In this document: positions 15,179-22,911 of the stretch, piece by piece
Position numbering within the stretch: the first letter of the stretch is position 1
Layout of the letters: the number at the start of each line of letters is the position of its first letter
From: Chloroflexaceae bacterium
GTDB taxonomy: Bacteria; Chloroflexota; Chloroflexia; Chloroflexales; Chloroflexaceae
Direction of reading: 5' to 3'
Length of the DNA stretch: 39,502 bases
Assembly: GCA_012034075.1 (NCBI GenBank)
Contig: JAAURD010000018.1
Span: 1-39,502, forward strand
The notes under the pieces: generated by a model
Database searches by the model: none
What the model was told of the DNA's origin: nothing
Seen by the model: only the letters and a program-made list of their open reading frames with translations
Program-made: the position numbers and the translations under genes

Positions 15179-17302
15179 CCATGAGATGAGCGCCTGCACA
15201 TCACCGCCGTCCTGGGCAAACACAACATAACGACTCCCGTAGCGTTTTTGAATATCGGGATCGACTGGCTGACCATTGATACTGAGCTGAATAAAGCGGT
15301 CTTTTGGCGCTTCGCTCGGTAAAAGCACACGAATATGCGCCTTATCCCAGCTACCTGTCATGTCAAGTGCTATCTGCCCCGTAGCATACTGCCAGGTGTA
15401 AGCAACATAGCCATCAGAAGCGGCATACCGTGCGACTACATAAGCATGGGATACCCCCTTCGCTGCGGCCCAGCGTGGTTCAATCGTAACCTGACGATAC
15501 ACCCTGTCCAGGTCGCCAATCCCCGCTGCCCCTTCCATCAATGCCCCAAGCATCGCACTCGAACCCCAGCCATCCGTTGCTAGCGTATGCTCACCCGAGA
15601 TACCGGGCCGACCATCGGGATAATACCAGAGATAGGATGCCCCAGTGAGCCGTATCAGTTCGGCATAACGTCGCAACAGATCGAAACCATATACTTCACC
15701 GCCATAACGAAATGCCCCGCGTGCAAGCTCACCCCCAACCAGCGGCATAATACCGCCATTGACATACTCACCGGGCTTTTCACCCGGTCTCCCACCCATG
15801 CCAAAGCTGCCCGGCGGAAAAGGCGGATCGATGCTATACCACTCGGCGAAAGCCCGCGTAAAGTCACGACGGTCATAGTAGGATTGAATAATTGCCTGCG
15901 CCTGTTGTGACTCCAGTACTTCACGATTGAGCGCATAGGCATTGGAAAGACTCAGTTGGTCGTCGGTATCGACACCGGGGGCAATTTCCGTCTCAGGGTC
16001 AAGCGGTACAAAATGGGTAAAAAAGCGGCCATTCCAACTCAGATCATTCAAGCGTTGCATCACCGCAATCCGTTGCTCCGAGTATACGGCAGCACGTGAC
16101 TCGTTGCCCAGATGACGTTCCATCCGTTCCATAAGCTTCAGCGCATACGCCAGACCGGTATTGTCGCCATGCGCAATGCCCCAGATCGTCTGCTCGTCAA
16201 TCCAGTGGCGCGGTGCGGGTTTGCCATCCGGGCTGATCGTGGTCGGGCCATACTGAAAATCCCAGGTATCAATCGTGTAGGGTCGCCGCACCAGGCCGTT
16301 TGCGGCATCCCAGCGAAGAGGATTGCTGGTGATGTAGGTGAGTGCCCGTCGCATCGCCGGGAGATTGCGGTACAGCCAGGCGGTATCGCCGCTGGCTTGC
16401 CAGGCATCATACACCCCCTGGACAAAGAGAAATTCCAGGTCCGACTCGGTCTCCAGGCGATGCGCTGTGACACCAAGCGCCGGGTAGCTCAACACATCCG
16501 GAAAGCTGCCATCATCGTGCTGCGCCCGACGGAATGCATCCAACAGACTGGTCATATCCGTCTCGAAATAGCGAAAGCCGCGCCCCTGGTAAACGTGATC
16601 GCGCAGCCAGAGCAGCGGGTTATCGGGCGAACGATATCCCCGTATCGGCAGGCCACCCAGGGTATAGGTAACTACTTTCTGCTCTAAAAATGAGCGAATA
16701 GTGGGATAGAGCAGATCAAGATCAGCTTGCCCTGTTTTCACCGTAGTCTGCGGGTCGAGCGTAAAGAGCGCGGTAGGCGTGATGACTACCTGACCATCGA
16801 TCAGCACCTCAGCAAACCGGGGACCGGGCAAACCACGGGGCAGCACACTGATGCTTGCCGATCCCTGTTGCATTGCTACCTGGGTCTGCCCCAGGGATCG
16901 GTTGCGCCCATCATACCAGCGCACCTCGGCGGGACCGTCGTAGTCGTTCAGCCGAAGCGTGAGCGTAAGCGGTTGTAATGGCTGTGTCAATGCTTCCGAT
17001 ACGGTGATACCAGTGGTTTGGGGCGGGTCAGCGGCCACTTGATGCAGGCGTTGTGGTTGAGGCGGGGCCAGCAGGGCAGCAGTTGCCAGTGATAGGATGC
17101 TGGCTCCTACCAGCAAACCGATCCAGAGCAACATGTGCCAGCTCGTAGTGCTTTTCATCATGGCCGTTGTATCATGATACCAATGTGCATTCTGCCAGGC
17201 TGTTTTGCTTCGCCTGGGCCTTTTATCGCAATCATCAAGGCAAATGGTGCTATCCGTAGTACTTGTGTCAATGTTCTCATACATATGCACCATGCGCATC
17301 AC
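15173..17302 (-). CDS. Membrane-anchored (alpha/alpha)6-barrel glycoside hydrolase-like protein
   Basis: A single membrane segment (LLWIGLLVGASILSLATAAL) lies near residues 58-78, followed by an extracytoplasmic beta domain and an alpha/alpha barrel rich in W, Y and acidic residues, for instance LLWLRDHVYQGRGFRYF, TYITSNPLRW, WDFQYGP, PGEYVNGGIMPLVGGELARG and TLATDGWGSSAMLGALMEG. The pattern matches six-hairpin glycosidases, but I cannot assign a GH family or catalytic residues. Start choice is open: from 17302 there would be about 50 cytoplasmic residues, while an ATG at 17161 gives a short cytoplasmic tail and a conventional signal anchor. Neither has a clear ribosome site. It may act on cell-surface or environmental polysaccharide. 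Confidence 0.75.
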   Translation of the reverse strand: MMRMVHMYENIDTSTTDSTICLDDCDKRPRRSKTAWQNAHWYHDTTAMMKSTTSWHMLLWIGLLVGASILSLATAALLAPPQPQRLHQVAADPPQTTGITVSEALTQPLQPLTLTLRLNDYDGPAEVRWYDGRNRSLGQTQVAMQQGSASISVLPRGLPGPRFAEVLIDGQVVITPTALFTLDPQTTVKTGQADLDLLYPTIRSFLEQKVVTYTLGGLPIRGYRSPDNPLLWLRDHVYQGRGFRYFETDMTSLLDAFRRAQHDDGSFPDVLSYPALGVTAHRLETESDLEFLFVQGVYDAWQASGDTAWLYRNLPAMRRALTYITSNPLRWDAANGLVRRPYTIDTWDFQYGPTTISPDGKPAPRHWIDEQTIWGIAHGDNTGLAYALKLMERMERHLGNESRAAVYSEQRIAVMQRLNDLSWNGRFFTHFVPLDPETEIAPGVDTDDQLSLSNAYALNREVLESQQAQAIIQSYYDRRDFTRAFAEWYSIDPPFPPGSFGMGGRPGEKPGEYVNGGIMPLVGGELARGAFRYGGEVYGFDLLRRYAELIRLTGASYLWYYPDGRPGISGEHTLATDGWGSSAMLGALMEGAAGIGDLDRVYRQVTIEPRWAAAKGVSHAYVVARYAASDGYVAYTWQYATGQIALDMTGSWDKAHIRVLLPSEAPKDRFIQLSINGQPVDPDIQKRYGSRYVVFAQDGGDVQALISWS

Positions 17303-17362
17303 CAGAGCATGTCCGGCTAAGTATATTGCGCTTTAGTGGTTTGACTAGCTTGATATGAAGCG

Positions 17363-17437
17363 TGTCGCCTGCTTGCAACTGGCGCTGGCAGGCGACAAGC
17401 CTGCCCACCATCTGAACGCGTCAGATCAACGTGGGCA
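17363..17437. other. Two strong hairpins between the amidase and the glycosidase-like gene
   Basis: First stem: TGTCGCCTGC (17363-17372) with GCAGGCGACA (17388-17397), 10 bp perfect. Second: TGCCCAC (17402-17408) with GTGGGCA (17431-17437) enclosing ATCTGA/TCAGAT (17410-17415, 17421-17426). No T-tract follows. They are just past the amidase stop at 17457 and may end or stabilise that transcript. Confidence 0.6.
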
Positions 17438-17456
17438 GATCACAAGCATACCTGGC

Positions 17457-17720
17457 TTAGTCCGGCACAACCCCGCTGTAATGAACCCACAGCAATGATT
17501 CGCTCATTTGTCCCCAGAAATTGCTGCCACGTACCATCTGGCCCTCTTCCCATTTTGCCAGATGGATGCGCGATCCGGGCTGAAGAATGGCCACCACGTT
17601 TGGCGGGTCGGTCACCCTGGGGTCGGTACGCAACCATGCGCCGTTGGCACGAGTACGATACCAGTGCGGCACAGGCAGCGGTGGCGAACCACCATTGGTG
17701 TGTACAATTCCGTAATCCAT
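17457..17720 (-). CDS. N-acetylmuramoyl-L-alanine amidase, C-terminal SH3-like part (after an apparent frameshift)
   Basis: This frame continues the amidase: WYRTRANGAWLRTDP and VVAILQPGSRIHL form an SH3b-like cell-wall binding domain, ending with WVHYSGVVPD. The convincing part starts at about NGGSPPLPVPHWY; upstream residues are out of frame. Restoring one A in the CCAATGG run near 17693-17697 joins the two frames, giving TELYTPNGGSPPLP. Confidence 0.7.
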   Translation of the reverse strand: MDYGIVHTNGGSPPLPVPHWYRTRANGAWLRTDPRVTDPPNVVAILQPGSRIHLAKWEEGQMVRGSNFWGQMSESLLWVHYSGVVPD

Positions 17721-18157
17721 GTCCGAAAGTCGTCATCGGGCCAGTCACTCGGGTCGCTACGACGGTCGGGAGTAAGCCAGCGGTGGGCCACAATCTTATC
17801 TGGCGAAATGATATACAGTGCAATGAGCTGGCGGCACAGTGCTGTCAGCGCCTCTTTTTGAACTGGCGGGTATTGTTGTCCTGCTACGTGACTGATTTCG
17901 ATACCAATGGTGGCATTATTGCCCCAGGTGTGGGCGGCGTGCCAGGCGGTGTCACCGTCTTCAACCAGTTGGTAGATTGCTCCAGCCGGACTGATCAGAT
18001 AATGTGCCGAGACTTTTGAACTGGGATCAGCTAGCCAGCGCAAATCGCTCGGATACACACCCTCAGTGGTGTGTATTGTGATGCCTTCGATCCGCCCTGG
18101 TCGGCCAGGGGTGTAGTTGGGACTCCGATATGATGTGTCAATGTTCAGATTTGGCAT
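17612..18157 (-). CDS. N-acetylmuramoyl-L-alanine amidase (Amidase_2), N-terminal catalytic part
   Basis: The catalytic domain has a first zinc histidine in GITIHTTEG, a second in DTAWHAAH, and a third in IVAHRWLTPDRRSDP with the conserved aspartate. These fit the T7-lysozyme/AmiD type amidases that cut the bond between muramic acid and L-alanine in peptidoglycan. No signal peptide is visible, so it may be intracellular or a recycling or lysis enzyme. The ATG at 18157 follows GGAG by 8 bases. After about LYTP the frame is wrong (MVVRHRCLCR...); the true C-terminus is at 17457-17720. Whole protein about 233 residues. Confidence 0.85.
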   Translation of the reverse strand: MPNLNIDTSYRSPNYTPGRPGRIEGITIHTTEGVYPSDLRWLADPSSKVSAHYLISPAGAIYQLVEDGDTAWHAAHTWGNNATIGIEISHVAGQQYPPVQKEALTALCRQLIALYIISPDKIVAHRWLTPDRRSDPSDWPDDDFRTWITELYTPMVVRHRCLCRTGIVLVPTAHGCVPTPG

Positions 18158-18256
18158 AGGGTATTCTCCATTGTAGAGACACAAACGAACATGAACAGGT
18201 CCGACTTGCAGTATACCATATCGTTGTCCATGTGTAAAAAACTGAGGCACAACTAT

Positions 18257-18296
18257 CCCTCATCCCCGACCCTTCTCCCACAAGGGGAGAAGGGAG
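18257..18296. repeat. Dispersed palindromic repeat, copy 2
   Basis: ccctcatccccgacccttctcccacaagg... with the arms cttctccc and gggagaag. It lies in a gap of about 570 bases (18158-18724) between the divergent amidase and PAS genes. A gcgcagcacgctgcgcc motif lies near 18400-18416. No gene is supported in the gap. Confidence 0.75.
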
Positions 18297-18724
18297 ACCG
18301 TCCCCTGCCAGCAAACCAATCCAGAACAGTGTGCGATAGCTTGTATGACCAATTTGCGTTCTACCAGCCTGTTTTGGTACTCCCTGGGAACGAGTGCTCG
18401 GCGCAGCACGCTGCGCCCCGACGGGTGTTGATGATAGTATGACAAAACGCAAGTTGGTATATCTTCATCAGGGGTCGTTCCATCATCGTCTGCCTAGTGC
18501 GTCGTATTCGCTTCAAAGAGCGTTTGCCTGAAGCCCCAGGCCAAAGGAAAATACGTACTGTTTCGTGCCGTTTTTGCGTAGCTCTCCTGATACCGACGGA
18601 ACGCGCTACGCGCTATACTACAAGCAAATTGGCTGACTGAACGGCTTCCCCTTTGCCTGCTGAGGATCCGCTTCAGCCCCAGCAACGGTGACCAGGCAAT
18701 CAAAACACTCGACGAGGAGATGGT

Positions 18725-19315
18725 ATGAATGCAGTCGATCAAATACCGAATAGGCAAGAAACCTTGATGCATAGCCCGGAACAACAAGCGCTAAACGGTG
18801 GACACAATGGAAAGAACCAGCACCAGTCACACCATGTTGAGGAAACAGATGAACAGGACCAGCGGCTCTTTTTTGCTCTGGATGGCAGCAACGATGGTTT
18901 ATGGGACTGGGATATGGTTTCCGATACGGTCTACTTTTCACCCCGTTGGCTGGAAATGATCGGCTATCAGCCGGATGAACTGCCACACACGTTTGCCACC
19001 TGGGAAGCTCTGGTCCACCCCGATGACTACGTGCGGGTCGAGCGAGTGATACAGGATCACATTTACGAAGACATACCCTATGAAGCCGAATTTCGGATGC
19101 GTGCCAAAGATGGACAATGGAAATGGATTATGGCACGCGGCAAAGTCGTTGAGCACAATGAGCAGGGCATCCCATTACGGATGACCGGTGTGCATACCGA
19201 CATTGACCAGCGCAAGCGTGAACAGGAAGAACTGCAACGCAACCGCGCCCTGCTTCAGGGTATGCTCGATGCTCTGCCCGCCGTGGTGTATGTCAAAGAC
19301 CTGGAAACCGGCTGA
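18725..19315 (+). CDS. Multi-PAS RsbR-like protein, N-terminal part
   Basis: An N-terminal linker is followed by a PAS domain with PAC (DGSNDGLWDWDMVSDTVYF near residue 55, FRMRAKDGQWKWI near 125, GVHTDIDQRKREQEEL) and the start of a second PAS (MLDALPAVVYVKDLETG). The ATG at 18725 follows GAGGAG by 5 bases. The frame ends at a TGA in ggctgatg; restoring one C (GGCCTG) reads straight into the next frame as ETGLMLANQHW. This is one gene of about 673 residues with the next entry. Confidence 0.8.
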   Translation: MNAVDQIPNRQETLMHSPEQQALNGGHNGKNQHQSHHVEETDEQDQRLFFALDGSNDGLWDWDMVSDTVYFSPRWLEMIGYQPDELPHTFATWEALVHPDDYVRVERVIQDHIYEDIPYEAEFRMRAKDGQWKWIMARGKVVEHNEQGIPLRMTGVHTDIDQRKREQEELQRNRALLQGMLDALPAVVYVKDLETG

Positions 19316-20745
19316 TGCTGGCGAACCAGCACTGGTGTGCCGCCACCAGCCAATCGCTTGCCGATGCTATCGGCAAATGCGATGAAGAACTCTTTCCGCC
19401 TGAGACAGTTGCCTACTGGCAGGAATTGACGCGGCAGGTCCATGCGACGGGCAAGGCGGTCGAACGTGAGGAGCAGTTCCCGCATGATGATGGCCTGCAT
19501 ACCTATGTGTCAAGCCAGTTTCCGCTCTACAATGAGCAGGGTGAGCTGTATGCGATTGGCGGTATTGCGAACGATATTACCATGCGCAAACGCAACGAAG
19601 AGGCGTTGCGGGCCATGAACCAACGGCTAGAGCGTACTTTTGCGGCGACGCCCCTGGCGATGATTGAGATCAACCGTGATGGCCTGATTCGCCGTTGGAA
19701 CCAGAGTGCCGAACGCATCTTTGGCTGGTCTGCTGATCAGGCATTGGGCAAGCATATTTTCCCGCTCGTGGTGCCCGGCTTTGCCCAGGAGCAGATGCAA
19801 CCCGTACTTGATGCATTACTCAGTGGGCAGATGCGCAATAGCCGTAACCAGAATATCACCCGCGATGGGCGTATCATCACATGTCAATGGTACAACGCTA
19901 TCTTATATGATGAGCATGAGACGGTCGTCGGTATTCTTTCACAGGCCGAAGACGTCACCGCTCAGGTGGAACGCGAAAGCGAACTCCAGACCTTTCTAGC
20001 ACTGGCGCACAACGCCCCCGACGGCATTGTGGTAAGCACCCTCAATAACGTGGTGACCTACCTGAACCCCGCGTTTCGGCAGATGACCGGCTATGATGAG
20101 TCGGCGATTGGACAGCATATCTACACCTTCTATGACGAGCCAACCGAAAAGCTCGCCGCAATTACCGAAGAAGTACGCACCAGCCAGACCTGGCAAGGCA
20201 ACATCACCTACCGGCGGCGAGATGGCAGTGCATTTGTAGGACAACTGTCGATCTTTCTCATCTTCGATCACGAACAGAAGCCGACCGCCATTGCCCGTAT
20301 CATTCGTGACCTGACCGAGCAGCAACAGATAGAGGCCGAGCGTGCAACCCTGCAACAACAAGTGATTGATGCCCAGCAGGCGGTGTTGCGCGAACTTTCG
20401 ACCCCGCTGCTGCCGATTGCCGATGGTGTGGTCATTATGCCCTTGATCGGCACCATCGATACCCAGCGAGCCCAACAGATGATGGAGACACTGCTTGAAG
20501 GCGTGGCCCAATATCACGCCAAAATGGCGATTCTTGATATTACCGGCGTAAAGGTCGTTGATACCCAGGTCGCGAATGTCTTTATCGGCTCGGCGCAGGC
20601 GGTGCGCTTGCTTGGCGCTCAGGTGATGATCACGGGCATTCAGCCGCAGATAGCGCAGACGCTGGTACAGTTGGGCGCCGACCTGCGTGGTATCATTACG
20701 CGCGGCAGCCTACAAGCCGGCATCACCTATGCGCTTGGCCGCTAG
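19315..20745 (+). CDS. Multi-PAS RsbR-like protein, C-terminal part with STAS domain
   Basis: The rest of PAS 2, then PAS 3 (FAATPLAMIEINRDGLIRRWN) and PAS 4 (APDGIVVSTLNNVVTYLNP), precede an RsbR-type STAS domain beginning LRELSTPLLPIADGVVIMP. The STAS core AILDITGVKVVDTQVANVF carries the two threonines that are phosphorylated in stressosome RsbR proteins. Four sensory domains in one RsbR paralogue suggest multi-input sensing of small ligands or redox state. The likely partners are an RsbT-like kinase (not in the window) and the HATPase and PP2C phosphatase encoded 5 kb upstream. The TTG or ATG starts near 19315 are probably not used. Confidence 0.85.
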   Translation: MLANQHWCAATSQSLADAIGKCDEELFPPETVAYWQELTRQVHATGKAVEREEQFPHDDGLHTYVSSQFPLYNEQGELYAIGGIANDITMRKRNEEALRAMNQRLERTFAATPLAMIEINRDGLIRRWNQSAERIFGWSADQALGKHIFPLVVPGFAQEQMQPVLDALLSGQMRNSRNQNITRDGRIITCQWYNAILYDEHETVVGILSQAEDVTAQVERESELQTFLALAHNAPDGIVVSTLNNVVTYLNPAFRQMTGYDESAIGQHIYTFYDEPTEKLAAITEEVRTSQTWQGNITYRRRDGSAFVGQLSIFLIFDHEQKPTAIARIIRDLTEQQQIEAERATLQQQVIDAQQAVLRELSTPLLPIADGVVIMPLIGTIDTQRAQQMMETLLEGVAQYHAKMAILDITGVKVVDTQVANVFIGSAQAVRLLGAQVMITGIQPQIAQTLVQLGADLRGIITRGSLQAGITYALGR

Positions 20746-20780
20746 TGCTGTAACCATGTTGATTTGACGCGTTAGCGCGG

Positions 20781-20826
20781 CCCCCACATCCCCGGATCTT
20801 CGCCCACAAGGGGCGAAGGGAGATCG
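20781..20826. repeat. Dispersed palindromic repeat, copy 3 (diverged)
   Basis: cttcgccc / gggcgaag arms around acaag, preceded by ccccacatccccgg. Same layout as the copies at 326, 18257, 32034, 32085 and 32780 but with different arm bases, which keep pairing. Confidence 0.65.
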
Positions 20827-20892
20827 CTGCTGCCCGATCTCCCCTGGTATTGCGGCGAAGATTCAACGCAGAGACGCAGAGACACGGAAGAA

Positions 20893-21002
20893 GCGTTGGA
20901 GCGTTGGAGCGTTGGAGTGTTGGAGCGTTGGAGCGTTGGAGCGTTGGAGCGTTGGAACGCAATGGGCGCTCAGATCGCTTTGCGCTTTGCGCTTTGCGCT
21001 TC
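20893..21002. repeat. Array of eight gcgttgga octamers and a 7-bp array
   Basis: Eight head-to-tail copies (one with a base change) fill 20893-20956. About 20 bases later the heptamer cgctttg repeats nearly four times (20976-21002), ending just before the stop of the HAD gene. The octamer is the same family as at 13001-13055; the heptamer is close to its reverse complement partner (gaagcgcaaagc). Confidence 0.9.
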
Positions 21003-21008
21003 AACACT

Positions 21009-22208
21009 TCAGTGCCACCCCAATGCCTGTGGCAGGTCGAGCACGGTGTTGAGCAATGCCGCACACCCAAGTTCGACAAAGCGCTGCTGACGCGCCTGAC
21101 GTGCTTTATCATCGTGCAGCACACTGCTGATGACACCAATCGCAATACAACCAGCCTGCTGGGCAGCGACGATATCACTGGCCGAGTCACCCAGATAGAC
21201 TACTTCGGGGTGGGTAACCCGACCGCTCTGCGCACACAGGGTAAGCGGGCTGGCCTGCGGTGTTATCGCTTTGAGCAACGAAAACGGATGCGGTTTGGCC
21301 AGCGAGGTCGGCTGACCGGCCTCGCTCAGCGCGGCTTCGGCCGCACGTACATCATCGTAGGTAATGAACCGTTGCGAATCAAAGAAGGTATCAATGGCAT
21401 GTGCCCGCAGTGGTGACAACGCCTCCGCCCGGGGCCGGCCCGTGGCAATCCCCAGCACAAAGCGGTTGCCATGCGTCAGGCGGGCAAGCATCGCCGCCAG
21501 ATCATCGGCGTTGACTATCAAATGCTCAGGAGAGAGCTGAATCCGCTGTTCAAGGGCATAGGGCGATTGGCGCGTATCGGCATACCACTCCTGAAAGATG
21601 CGATATAAGAACTGCCAGAACGCACCGCCGGGCCGAAAAAACGGGTTGGTCAGCCCGGTCTGTTCCTGTAAAAACATTTCCAGATAGCTCAGCAAATCGC
21701 TGCCGTTGCGGTCGGCAGCACTGGCAAAAAAGATGTTGCTATAGTCATTGCCCATCTGCTCCGTCCAGATGCTGTCGCTGATGATCTGACTGACGTTGTG
21801 CAGCGATTGCATCGGATTCTGCGGATTGAACACAGATGACCAGTCCTGGCCGGTAGATTGATAGACCGTGGTCAGAATAGCGCCAAGATGCAGACTAGCA
21901 GCCAGGTAGGTCAGGTCCCAATTGGAGTTGATTGCACGGTTTTTTACCATACTCACGAACGTATCAGCGATAATACCGCCGCCGGGGCGGCCGCCATCAG
22001 GCATATCGGGATAGATAATCTCAAAATACCCGGAAAGGCCCAGGTAGGCCTCGCTCTCGAACATCTCGCGTACCGTGACGCGGGCAACATCAAAATAGCG
22101 GAGATCACTGGTGATGACCCCATCCAGGTCAAAAAGCACCATGGTGATAGACTCGGCTACGGCAGGCGGTAGTTGGTTTGGCAAGGACAGTGATACCATA
22201 CTGGTCAT
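21009..22208 (-). CDS. HAD-superfamily hydrolase
   Basis: The four HAD motifs are present: I DLDGV (residues 27-31), II IATGRP, III lysine in LAKPHPF, and IV VYLGDSASDI. A large cap region of about 200 residues between motifs I and II makes it longer (399 residues) than most phosphatases. The start follows AAGGA by 7 bases. It is downstream of the HisD-like and HisB-like genes on the same strand, 40 bases from the latter, so it is probably in their operon. Histidinol-phosphate phosphatases of the HAD type exist, but the long cap is unusual and the substrate is not assignable. Confidence 0.8.
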   Translation of the reverse strand: MTSMVSLSLPNQLPPAVAESITMVLFDLDGVITSDLRYFDVARVTVREMFESEAYLGLSGYFEIIYPDMPDGGRPGGGIIADTFVSMVKNRAINSNWDLTYLAASLHLGAILTTVYQSTGQDWSSVFNPQNPMQSLHNVSQIISDSIWTEQMGNDYSNIFFASAADRNGSDLLSYLEMFLQEQTGLTNPFFRPGGAFWQFLYRIFQEWYADTRQSPYALEQRIQLSPEHLIVNADDLAAMLARLTHGNRFVLGIATGRPRAEALSPLRAHAIDTFFDSQRFITYDDVRAAEAALSEAGQPTSLAKPHPFSLLKAITPQASPLTLCAQSGRVTHPEVVYLGDSASDIVAAQQAGCIAIGVISSVLHDDKARQARQQRFVELGCAALLNTVLDLPQALGWH

Positions 22209-22248
22209 GAGTGTTCCTTTCGTGCGGTGAAGCTCAGACTCCAGGATA

Positions 22249-22911
22249 CTACAAGGTGCGCTCCATGCCGGTGCCTTTCAAGCCAATGGTCGTCCCGGCG
22301 CGAAATGGGCAAGGTCCGAGTGATTCACGCAGGGCTTCGCCAAAAGCTTTAAACGCCGCCTCCCAGGTGTGATGGCTATCATCGCCAGCCCAGAATTGCA
22401 CCTGCACGACACAGCCCGACCCCTGCGCAAAGCCGTCGAAGAATTGGCGCAGGCTGGTACTGAGGATATCTTCGACATGCTCAAGTTGCAAACCAGGAAC
22501 ATCGCCACGCAGAAACGTATAGGCGCGACCATCAAATGCCAGGGTTACGGTGACCAGCGCTTCATCAAAGGCGACGGTGTACGAACCGCGTTCATTCACG
22601 CCGCTGGCCCGGCGAGCGTCGAGCATCTCGCGAATAGCGCGGCCCAGGGCTAGCCCCGTATCTTCCACAATCACATGATCGAGCGTCTCGGCAGCAGTAG
22701 CCTGATAGGCAATATCGGCATTGAGACAGGCCCGTGAGGCAACCCCATCGAGCATATGGTTAAAGAAGCGGTTGCCCGTCTGAATGGTATTGCCACGCTT
22801 TGGGCTTTCCTCAATTGCTACATCAATGCGTGACTCGCGGGTGATACGGCTCAGCGCAACCCGCGTGGGACTGATGGTTTGAAAGGTGATACCCAGTGTT
22901 TCAGCTTCCAT
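22249..22911 (-). CDS. HisB-like (imidazoleglycerol-phosphate dehydratase family) protein missing metal ligands
   Basis: The fold is clear: FFNHMLDGV, VEDTGLALGRAI, and DDSHHTWEAAFKAFGEALR align with IGPD. Several conserved histidines are replaced. The DHHTVED motif reads DHVIVED, the histidine of the TLHL strand reads VVQVQF, and the histidine of the THGGF/SHGLF segment reads SRACL. In the canonical enzyme these include Mn ligands. The final HH...E motif is intact. It may be a divergent IGPD or an enzyme with another substrate. The ATG at 22911 is preferred because AGGAGG sits 9 bases upstream; the ATG at 22920 would have no spacing. It overlaps the HisD-like stop by 11 bases, so they are co-translated. 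Confidence 0.75.
   Translation of the reverse strand: MEAETLGITFQTISPTRVALSRITRESRIDVAIEESPKRGNTIQTGNRFFNHMLDGVASRACLNADIAYQATAAETLDHVIVEDTGLALGRAIREMLDARRASGVNERGSYTVAFDEALVTVTLAFDGRAYTFLRGDVPGLQLEHVEDILSTSLRQFFDGFAQGSGCVVQVQFWAGDDSHHTWEAAFKAFGEALRESLGPCPFRAGTTIGLKGTGMERTL

Noticed and set aside
18158-18724. Small ORFs upstream of the PAS gene
   Set aside because: They overlap a dispersed repeat or mirror the PAS gene and have no family features or ribosome sites.
20893-20956. CRISPR-like array
   Set aside because: The 8-bp units are contiguous with no spacers, and no cas gene is in the window.
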